From Anarhynchus alexandrinus (lineage: Eukaryota > Chordata > Aves > Charadriiformes > Charadriidae): 64,000 nt of DNA. How positions within the stretch are numbered: position 1 is the stretch's first letter; each line of letters opens with the position of its first letter. The DNA lies in the NCBI GenBank assembly GCA_008711295.1, contig VUYV01000016.1, positions 7,372,073 to 7,436,072 of the forward strand, written 5' to 3'. The notes beneath the pieces are model-generated. The model worked only from the letters and a program-made list of their open reading frames with translations, ran no database searches and was not told the DNA's origin. This document shows, piece by piece, positions 52,032 through 60,315 of this stretch. The position numbers and the translations under genes are program-made.

Positions 52032-53742
52032 GCTGTTCCTGTGTTTGGTGGTTGAAAAAAGTGGAAAGCATCCTCTGAAAAATCCTGGCTGTTCAGAAAT
52101 CCACTTTGGTTTCAGTAGACGTATCTGATCCATAGCTTTCCAGTTTTGCTTTATGGATGTGAAGTTATTGACAAACTTACACATCTGTGAAAGGGTAAGT
52201 AAATGAATTGTTATTAAGGAGTGTTGAAAGAAGTGATTGTCATTGAAGAGTTAGAAAAAAGTTAATGTCAGGATTGACAAGGAGGTAATTATACTTCAGT
52301 AGCTTCGTATTCAATTGATGTTTACTGGCAGGAAATCTGGAGAGTATTTCACAGGCCTATAGCTTGCCTTCTCCTTATTCACATTTTCTGCCTCTGTCTC
52401 TTCTCTGTCTTCTGGTCTCATTTGTCCTTTTCATGTATGCATATTCTTTTGGGGGGGTTTAATAAGCTGCAACCCTCTTTCTCATTTCGCTGGATGTAAA
52501 AAGATTGCTTCATTCAGAGTAGAACTGAATTCAGCTCACTGGAAGTCGTTATCAATTATGAAAATAATATGGGCCCTATTCTGACATTTCATGTGCTTGC
52601 TGTGCCTTCAGCTACATGCAGTTTCAATGGCAGGGGCAGGAGGAAAGTTCTCAATTTAAAGCATGCAATATTAGTGTCTTCTGTTCTTCTTCTGACTTCC
52701 TGAGTGTTTGAGGCACTTGTCAGAAAACTCCAAGGATTGGGCTTATTTCCCATAAGGACGTAAAAAATAACAGAGGGAAGAATGACTGGGGAGTCGGTGT
52801 GGTGGTTTTGGTTTGATTCATTGGTGAAAATTTTTCAAGGCTGGATTTTACCATGTCTGGGAAGTTTCATACTCCATCTGGTGCAAAGCTGTAGGTTCTG
52901 ACATACCAAAAAACTTCCCAGGTCCTGTCCCCGTGTGTGTCCAGAAATTCATGCCGTTTCCTTCATTACCTACTAAGAAGGCCATCTTTATAGTATTGTG
53001 TGAGTGAAAAGGTTTTCCTCAGAGGCATCTACTTATTCCTTTTTTGGAGCTTTTGTGGTCTTAATTGGGAATACCTTGCAGCTCCCAGGTGTGTATGGGC
53101 CAGCACCACTGGCAAAGGAACTTGGAGAATTTTTTTTATATATTTGACACCGATGTCCCCAACCTATTTAGGGAAGAATTACAACAGTTGAATCCTTCTA
53201 CTTAACTGCCTTGGCAGAAGATACAGGTAACTGTTTCACTATTTAGCATACCAAAATTTATGTACTTGCTGTGGTACGACGATCACTTCTGGGAAGCTGA
53301 GGGGCAATGGGGATGCCCATGTGGTGAAGGGCCCTTTCAGGTGAGGGACGCTTCTCTCAGCTGCTCTCCAAAGGACAGCAGCTTGGGCAAAAGAAACCCA
53401 AAAGGTCTGGAAAGCTTGAAAGCTGCCAAGCAGTTTCTGACAGATTGACACCTTCCCCAGGCGGCTGCTGCTGCGGAGATGTTTCTGGTGAGCAGAGGGA
53501 AGAGCCAATGCTTTGTTGCTAAGTCAGCTGGTCACTCGAGCACTCCTGCCTGTGCTACACCAGGACCTGGTTTCACCCTCAACACACAGAGCAGCCTCAG
53601 TTCCCCCCTTTAGTAGTATGAGCGCTCTTCAAAAATTTGTGAAAGAGCCAGTTTGGGTATTTATTTGGTAGCAACACTGCAGAAACCATGGAGGTGAAGC
53701 CATCTGTCACAAATGCTGATTTAGGAATCCTGCTGACTATGC

Positions 53743-53747
53743 CAACT
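53743..53747. repeat. target-site duplication, left copy (CAACT)
   Basis: CAACT immediately precedes the TGTCACG end of the putative LTR. The same five bases immediately follow its CCCA end at 54,366-54,370. Confidence 0.55.
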
Positions 53748-54365
53748 TGTCACGAATGTAGATGTTGGGATCACGTAAAGAACCACTGTCAAAAGTGTTA
53801 ACAAAGTGATTTTAATATGATGTTGCAAAAGTGTGACTTAACAAAGTTCGATGGTGAGGTTTGCTCTATTCATTACTGTATGGGAAAGCATACAAAGGAA
53901 AATGGAGTTACACTTGAGTTAGAATGATTCACAGAGAGACCAGGGACACAAAGGGTAAGGGAGGCTCTCCTGGTGAGTCACAAGGTTCAGAATGGACCCC
54001 CTTGCTTTCTAAACTCCTTCTCTTAGAGGAGTCTTGGCGAGGCTGGATCCAGACTTATGCTAATGACCAAGTCTAGGACTCAATTCAGCATGCAATCAGT
54101 GTTACCCAGGCATAATCAAAGCTATCATACTCGAGGGTTATGCGCAATACCTGTCACTTACCAAAGATCTGCTGTTAGTAAAAGGTCTCGCTGCCTCAAG
54201 AAGCACCCTTGAGAGGTGTTCCAGCTCAAGGGAGATCACTGCCATGCTGCCTAGCAGAGAGAGGTCAAAGGCTCTGTTAGGCTGCTGTATTTATGGGACA
54301 AAGTGGTTGGCTCGTAGGCAAATTATATGTGATGGAAAAGGTATGCATGAGACTCCTTGTACCCA
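53748..54365 (-). mobile_element. probable solo LTR of an endogenous retrovirus
   Basis: A 618-bp block begins TGTCACGAATG and ends GTACCCA, so it has the TG...CA ends of a retroviral LTR. It is bounded on both sides by the same 5-bp sequence, CAACT (53,743-53,747 and 54,366-54,370), which is the expected integration duplication. The minus strand carries an ATTAAA polyadenylation-type hexamer at 53,811-53,816, about 65 bp from one end, and a TATA-like CATAAATA at 54,287-54,294, which suggests minus orientation. No internal retroviral gene is present, so it is a solo LTR left by recombination. A 5-bp duplication fits gamma- or ERVL-like elements; the assignment to a family is inference. The ends and duplication are seen directly. 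Confidence 0.6.
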
Positions 54366-54370
54366 CAACT
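54366..54370. repeat. target-site duplication, right copy (CAACT)
   Basis: Second copy of CAACT flanking the putative solo LTR. A five-base match at one exact position has about a one in a thousand chance of being accidental, but the boundary was chosen partly by the match. Confidence 0.55.
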
Positions 54371-54501
54371 TTCTTTGTTTTTTGGTAAATGAGGTTTGGA
54401 AAAGCCACCTGTTCTTTATGCATTAATCGCATGAGTGGTGTTCCAAACTCATCTGTATTGATGTTTACTGTGTCCTTTGTGCATTTTCAAAGAACAGTTT
54501 G

Positions 54502-54625
54502 AACTGGAGGAGTTCTTGGCCTGGGTACAGCTCAGCCTTTACCTTCTCTAGAGCCTGTACCTAACTAGAGGAGTTCTTGGCCTGGGTACAGCTCAGGCCT
54601 TTACCTCCTCTAGAGCCTGTACCAA
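54502..54625. repeat. two-copy tandem duplication, 61-62 bp unit
   Basis: The unit AACTGGAGGAGTTCTTGGCC ... GAGCCTGTACCT at 54,502-54,562 is repeated directly at 54,563-54,625 with only about five differences, including one inserted G (CAGCCT against CAGGCCT). High identity implies a recent duplication or conversion. Within the second unit, CTAGAGGAG near its start is complementary to CTCCTCTAG near its end, so each unit could fold as a hairpin. It lies 130 bp beyond the probable LTR. It encodes nothing recognisable. Confidence 0.95.
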
Positions 54626-54904
54626 ACTACCTCTAGTTTGGTCAAGGGGTTGAGCACATGCATCACTGTCTCAGTCCTGAGGCACTTAGCCCTGTTTAGT
54701 GTGCATCTCCAGAGCTTGGCTCTTGCTGTATTTGGTCAGGGCTAGCTAACATGGAAGATGGTGTCCTTTGCCTCAAAGAACTGGGGTATGAAAAACAAAT
54801 GCCGGACCATGCTGAGCACCTGTAATTTTTGTCAGTGGTGCCAGCAGCTCTCCATAACCGGCCTTACGAAACAATCGGTCGGCAATTTACAGACTTAAAT
54901 AGCT

Positions 54905-54960
54905 GCGGTGCTAATTTTTAGAGGTGCTCAGCACCATCTGCTCTCATAGGACTCACCTTA
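54905..54960. repeat. possible ancient dispersed repeat remnant
   Basis: TTTTTAGAGGTGCTCAGCACC, read on the minus strand as GGTGCTGAGCACCTCTAAAAA, resembles a 'GGTGCTGAGCACCTTTGAAAATCAGGCC' motif that recurs in sauropsid genomes (from memory). It directly abuts the old CR1 copy at 54,963. The GGTGCTCAGCACC core is itself an inverted repeat. Confidence 0.33.
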
Positions 54961-54962
54961 CT

Positions 54963-55330
54963 GAAGAGAAGGTTAAGTGGCTATTTAATCATGGTCTGTA
55001 AGTACCCACTGAGGGATAAGATGTCTGGAGCAAAGGACTCTTTAAGCTGGCGGGCAAAAACACAGGATCCAGCGGCTGTGAGTTGAAGTCAGCAAAGATC
55101 AAACAGGAAATGCAAGACATATTTTTAAGTGAAGGTAATTAGTCCTTGGAACAACCTGCCAGTGGATGTGGCGAAACTGTCCATCACTGCAAGCGTTTCA
55201 ATCGCATCTTACGCTCTGTTGCAATCACAAGTAGTTGGGCTAGACAGAGAGGCTCGGCAGGGAGAGATGCTGTGACCCGCATCATGCAGGAGGTCACAGC
55301 AGACGGTAATGTAACCCTTCTGGCTGTAAA
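54963..55330 (+). mobile_element. old CR1-type LINE copy, 3' portion
   Basis: In order: GAAGAGAAGGTTAAGTGGC, ATGGTCTGTAAGTACC, GACTCTTTAAGCTGGC, GGATCCAGCGGCTGTGAGTT (for GATCCAATGGCTGGAAGTTG), GGTAATTAGTCCTTGGAACA, CTGTCCATCACTGCAAGC, then CATGCAGGAGGTCACAGC and GTAACCCTTCTGGCTGTAAA. This is the 3' part of an ancient CR1 lineage shared by birds, turtles and crocodilians, whose tail reads 'CAGGAGGTCAGACTAGATGATC...GGTCCCTTCTGGCCTT'. The copy is heavily mutated and inactive. The 107-codon plus-strand frame that begins inside it at 55,146 is an accident of this repeat, not a gene. Confidence 0.88.
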
Positions 55331-56812
55331 GCCATACACCTGGAGTCTGAGGTACTCCACAAAACTCAACGTGAGAGGAGAATTTCTTACAGTGCCTCTC
55401 CAACTTTCACAATTGGCTTTCATCCTCTGGTGGACTACAAAGGTCTCTTTGTGTGCAGAAGATGTATAAGCCCTGCAGGCGGACAGTTACATTACTGAGC
55501 TGGGAAATAAAAATTCAAGTCCCTGGTCTGTGGCAAGCAGGGCAAGTTTTTTCATCACAAGTTGCAAAATTAGACAATGTATAGAACTGAGTCCAGTCCT
55601 CCCATCTTCTTAGCTGCTGACCTGTTGATTTAAATACTTTAGGTCTACATGTGAAAGCTAGTTTGAAAAAAAAGTGTGTCTATGAAATGATTGAGCTCCA
55701 ATGAAATGTATTTTCATTAAAATTTCCAATTAGATCATGTGCTCAGGACCTGTGAGCAAACAAGAAATGAAACAATCACATCATGGTTCAGGCTGGAAGA
55801 AATTTTGCTGTTTCATTGAAGAGATAATGCAGTTCTGCAAGTGGAGGATTAACCATGACAATCTTCTTGGGGTTGGGAGGTGGGGGGAGATGTTTTGTTG
55901 GGGAATCAAAGGGGAGAGGCCAGCTGGGGCAGGCAGTGAAAGGTCTTTCAGTTGTAGGGTGAGCTGTGAATAAAGATGCAGAGGATCACGGGAGAGCATG
56001 GCGGAGGAGGGAGGGCGAGCGTCGAGTGCTCTGCCCAGGCAAGCTCACCGGCTGGGATTGCCAGACATGGCTTATCTGGCTGTGCCATGGATGGGTTCAG
56101 GTCAGCGCATGCAGCCCTCCTTTCCATCCAGGAAACAGAGCCCAAAGGGTGTGAACAGAAAGACAGACCAAGATCATACCCTCTTGCTCCCAGTATATAG
56201 GATGCTTTATGCTAAATTAATTATGATATGTTATTGCTGGAGTCCACATAAGTGCTTAGATTTGTGTGTGGTGTTCTGTAGGGTGTTTGTAGGGGGTGGT
56301 TGCCCAGGCTTCGTTTTGGTTTAATTTGGCGTTTTTTGGATTGCTTTCTTGACACTGAGAACATCTGCAATCCAAACTCCCTGAACATGTAACAGGAAGG
56401 ATGCTTTCTGCTTGAGGCATGAGTATTTGTTAGCTCTGTCTTTCTGCCTTGATAACGATCACCCTACAAATGCCCCCTTTTTCTGATGGTGAGCCACCGC
56501 GTTTGTTGGTCCCCTCTATCTGAAGTCTTTGTACTCGTGGCTACAACTTCAACCGGATCCATTGGTGGGTCAGCATTGCCTGGGATCTAGTAATGTATTA
56601 TTCACACCAGACACCACCCACCACCCTCCCCACAAAGTGATGTGAAAGAAGTTAAAATTCAACCCCAAGACAGGTTGAAAAGAGAAAGAAAAGCCTGTCT
56701 TGGGCCCCTCAGTATTTTGGGTCTGTCAGTCGCTGCTAATTGCTGCCTATGGAGGGCTTAGCTCCACAGGCAAAGCATTTTCCTTATCAATGTTGCTACA
56801 GAGCACAGGGGC

Positions 56813-56834
56813 TTTCTTTAAAGCTTTAAAGAAA
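56813..56834. repeat. perfect 22-bp palindrome
   Basis: The half-site TTTCTTTAAAG is followed without spacer by its exact complement CTTTAAAGAAA. It is centred on the HindIII-type hexamer AAGCTT and is AT-rich. Its function is unknown. Confidence 0.97.
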
Positions 56835-57694
56835 ATTGAGGGTTTTTAGAGATGTGAGCTTTTCTTAGAATCAACTGTCACTTGTATGTTGTGCTGTTAA
56901 TACTAATAAGTTAATACTGAATGTGCCTGGAAACAAATGCTTTTTCATCAATACTGAGAGAGTCTGGAGGCTATTCGATTTGTATGCTTGCTTGATGAAA
57001 TTACAGTATATCAATGGTCAAAAGGATGTTACATGGTAATTTACATGACACTCGGGGCAAATCGGAGAGCAGTTTTAGCTGATGTGTGGTGAAATGTGCA
57101 GTGGTTACAATATTTTTGGTTCCTTAATTTGTCTCTGAAGTATTACGTGGGTTTTGATTTTGCACAGGCAATTTAGAACTCAAATATTTAGATTGAGCCT
57201 TTTCAATGGTTTGGTATGCATTTTTTCTATGTGTTTTAATCATGTCTGAAACCATTTATAAACTTTACAAAACAATTTAGAAACTGTATGTGCAAAGAAA
57301 GGCATAACCATCAATAGTGGGGTGATTTGGGGCCATAATCTTTGCATACAGGATTTGTCCTGTGATAGTCGAAGAGGAGTCATGGATGTCCACTCATCAC
57401 AGGAAAACTGTTGCGGTCTTGATGTCCAGTCTGAGCCAAATTTGGCCAAATCCTATGTTTTTAAGAGCGCAGCTGTATTATTTAGCAGCACACGGCTTTG
57501 CCTCCTAGTTGAACACAACCTGACCTTATTGAATAAGATATGACAAGTGTAACAAGATGTAACAATAACAGAAGATCAAAAATAGTCTCTTCAGAGCTTG
57601 CACTGGAAGTCTCCAAAGAGGTCTGCAGTCTTCTCCTTTCCATCCCCCTTCCACACACAAATATTAGAATAAACTGTTCAAACAAAGTGTGCCC

Positions 57695-57708
57695 GGGGGG
57701 AGGGGGGG
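57695..57708 (+). repeat. G6-A-G7 tract
   Basis: Two long G runs separated by one A, preceded by CCC. It is potentially able to form a quadruplex or a slipped structure. Confidence 0.75.
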
Positions 57709-58248
57709 CATAGATGGCTTCATGTTGAAGAATCTACAACAAACTCAATCACGGTCAGGTAACCACAAGTAATTTGGACTAGCATCTGGCGTTTTATATG
57801 TGTGGCCTTCACCTGCAACTGTTATCAGGGCATTGGGGTGAAGAGGGAGGAAGGGACAAAGGACTAGATTTGATTGGCTTCTGTATTTTGGCTAAGAAGA
57901 CTTAAACTTTGCGGGAGGCATCTGCTTTATTTCACAGAAACAAAAAGCAGATGGGGAAGAGGATATAAACCAGACAACAGTAAGGTGCAAGGTTAACAGG
58001 GATAGCCATGTCTGCTGTTGAGATACCTCTGTATTTCTTTGAATAAGATAATATACGATTAAAAAAACCTTAAGATTTGTATCATTATCCAATAATGCAG
58101 TTGTAATTGTTCTAATATTGCCTATGTACCACGGTTACAGGAAAAGATTTATTTTTGCTGACGTAACTAAGAAAAGCTGGATTAGCAGTAATAGGGTAAA
58201 CAGATCTGTTTTGAAATATATGAAAAAATATTCTAATGCTGCCAGTAG

Positions 58249-58440
58249 CATAATTTATGTGGGTGTTTCCATTTTAAAGCTGACTGGGTGAGAGTTGCTT
58301 CTGCCAAGGCGTGCTCGAGCAGACTTAACCCACCCCCTTGTGACCCTGATAGCTGGACTCGCTTTGCCGAAGTGCCCTATGCCTACCACCAGCGATATCA
58401 AAACTGCTCTTCTATGTTGCAAAGTGAACAGTCCCGGTGA
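58249..58440 (+). other. open frame with protein-like composition, possible exon
   Basis: Sixty-three sense codons lie between TAG (58,246) and TGA (58,438). From the acceptor-like TTTCCATTTTAAAG at 58,279 on, the frame reads ADWVRVASAKACSSRLNPPP and then CDPDSWTRFAEVPYAYHQRY. It is rich in W, Y, C and P, and uses C- or G-ending codons more than its AT-rich surroundings. There is no ATG near the start and only a weak donor (CCG|GTGAAC), so if real it would be a 3'-terminal or internal exon. I do not recognise the protein. Chance is a serious alternative. Confidence 0.2.
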
Positions 58441-58889
58441 ACTTTAGGGGCTATTGATGAAAGCTTCGCTGACCTTATTTCGGCAAGAATTTTCTTTGTT
58501 TCAGGAGAGAGAGAGAGTGGTATTTCTAACCCTTTCTATATTGTAAGACCAAGCAGGCTGCCATTCGGTTGAATCTTTAACGATGTGAGATAAATGAGAA
58601 GAAAGCAGCTGTAGTCATGCTGCCTTTTGATGCCAGGCCAAATACAGTATTGGAGTTACTCAAAGTAATAAACAGCCGGTGTGGTGATAATTCAAGTTTG
58701 GATAATTTGCACATTAATTTGAGAAAGATCCCTCAAATCTTAGCTGTAAAGCCTTGCATGTCTTTTGCAGCTTTAGACATAGTTTGAAGGAGATCAGGAT
58801 TTCACAAACATTACAGAAACTACCTCATGTTAGTTATTTCAAACAAATCCTTTTTTTTTGTGGGGTAGGTGATGCATAAAGTTACATAC

Positions 58890-59046
58890 TTGCTTGGATG
58901 TTGTCTGGAGGCAGTCCCTGTGTTAGCTGTTCTTGGATCTCTCCTACAGCTAAGCCCACTGCAGAGGCACAAATCTGGCATTTCTGTACTTTAGTCACCT
59001 CTGGTAGCCAGCCTAGCAGGCATGTCCAGACCGTGCCCAAAGTCCC
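58890..59046 (-). other. possible exon with a saposin-like cysteine pattern
   Basis: On the minus strand, TTTCACAG|GGG precedes and CAAGCAA|GTATGT follows a 157-bp open segment. The C-terminal half reads KCQICASAVGLAVGEIQEQL and then TQGLPPDNIQA. The start of a saposin B-type domain has C-x2-C followed by an amphipathic helix and a second helix. Acyloxyacyl hydrolase has a similar EQL-x-Q...QA-S stretch, and is encoded by a very large gene. Here the spacing is about six residues longer than I remember and the third cysteine would be in another exon. No other exon of that gene was found in the window, so this is a lead only. Confidence 0.22.
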
Positions 59047-60177
59047 CTGTGAAACACGGCAGCTGCCCACATCCATGTGAGAATCACAGGGAAGGAGGAG
59101 AAATACCGGTTATTTTTTTGGATGTGGCATCCCTGGATTTTGCATGGTCCTGGTTTAACTGGTAGTCTCCAGCCATGCTGAGTGCTCTCCATCACAAAGC
59201 TTTTAAGTTACTTCTCCCGTTGAAAGTGCAGATTTATGGCCCCAAACACAGCCTTGCATCAAAGGGGGAACTTAGCTGAAACTCAGTTGCCTCCAGCCAG
59301 GTGTAGCACTGTCACCTCCCTGCGAAGCCCAGTGCGGGTTTTACCTGCAGCAGTTAAATCCTTCCAGTGCCTTGGGCAGCTGAAGTCACTCCTCAAATTT
59401 TGGCAGCCTGGTGTTTTATTACTGTTTCTGCAGAACTTTAATGGGAAACATTTAGTGTGAACTTCTCACGCTATGCTTGCTCAGTCATATGCAACAAGGC
59501 TTTTAGGAAGAAAAGTTTTTGTGTATCTTTATAATAAATATGTGTTTGTGTGTGCTGAAGAGAACACACATGTTTGAGGCGAGTACTCAGGCATGTATTT
59601 ATATGCATATATCTCCCTTTTATGTACTGATACCATCATGATACGTTTTTAGATGAGTCTTACATGGTTCTGGACTAAATACTTTTGTAGTTGTTGTCAG
59701 TGTCTTAAGCATATTTATAAATGTAGTCACTGAAGTATGTTTTTAAACTATATTTAAGTACTTATTTGCATGTTTACTAGCTTTTTATATGCTAGAATAT
59801 ATTAATAGCAGTTTTCCAAATCAATGTGCTTGGCTATTCCTTTTCAAGAAAAATGAGAACTTGCAAAATAAAAAAACCCACCACACCTTCAAAATCTGGT
59901 AATATTAGAAATGGGGTTTTTTTCTAGATGCTCCCCCTGATTCCAGTTGGTAATTTCTTATGAAAGGCAAACATCCAATCCCCATGTTCAATGTGAGAAT
60001 TAAATACGAATGACAAACACACTTAATTCAGATGCTAATTCCAGCTCTTGTCTTGTCTTTGTAAGTAATAAATTCAGCACATTTCCACTGGCTTGCAGTG
60101 CTTTGTAGCAGCTTTTTTTTTAACATGCATAGGTTCTTGGTGTTTTGTAATCTTAAAATATTATTAAATGTATTTGC

Positions 60178-60229
60178 TACTACCAGAAATACTGTATTTC
60201 TGGCAGTAACAAAACTCTGAAACGTTTCA
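60178..60229. repeat. 14-bp imperfect hairpin and 12-bp palindrome beside a CR1 end
   Basis: TACTACCAGAAATA (60,178-60,191) and TATTTCTGGCAGTA (60,195-60,208) pair with one mismatch around the loop CTG. Ten bases on, TGAAACGTTTCA (60,218-60,229) is a perfect 12-bp palindrome. The pair lies immediately upstream of the CR1 tail at 60,245. It could belong to the same or to an older insertion, or be unrelated. Confidence 0.9.
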
Positions 60230-60244
60230 AGGTGAAACATTGGC

Positions 60245-60315
60245 TTTGTCAGGTTAGGTTAATAGTTGGACTTGATGATCTTAAAGGTCCATTCCAGCCT
60301 CAGCAATTCTATGAT
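60245..60315 (+). mobile_element. CR1 LINE, 5'-truncated 3' end
   Basis: The segment reads GGTTAATAGTTGGACTTGATG, then ATCTTAAAGGTCCATTCCAG, and ends CAATTCTATGATTTC. Both the 'TTGATGATCTTAAAGGTC' core and the ATTCTATGATT terminus are diagnostic of the CR1 3' tail. About 70 bp survive. The core differs from the 17.2-kb copy (TTGATG against TAGATG, TTAAAGG against TTGAAGG), so the two likely belong to different CR1 subfamilies. An inverted repeat lies directly upstream (see 60,178-60,229). Confidence 0.87.

Larger units (their letters stand above)
50206..53742. other. unique DNA with scattered ancient repeat relics
   Basis: Besides the MIR-like candidates, the G tract at 51,484 and the inverted repeat at 51,615, no gene is recognised. 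Near 52,490-52,600 the sequence faintly recalls another reptilian dispersed repeat (AATATGGGCCCTATTCTGACAT), but not well enough to annotate. Confidence 0.6.
55331..60177. other. mixed unique DNA with two exon-like leads
   Basis: Moderately GC-rich patches lie at 55,900-56,200 and 58,280-59,400. The 22-bp palindrome and the G6-A-G7 tract are listed separately, as are the exon-like segments at 58,249 and 58,890. The three overlapping plus-strand frames at 55,966-56,324 have no domain signature, and the overlap itself suggests low stop density in GC-rich DNA, not coding. Confidence 0.6.

Noticed and set aside
54502..54625. CRISPR-like repeat
   Set aside because: Only two contiguous units without spacers in a vertebrate genome; it is a simple tandem duplication.
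55146..55469. 107-codon plus-strand frame
   Set aside because: It starts within the old CR1 copy and reads across its 3' tail in a frame unrelated to the CR1 proteins.
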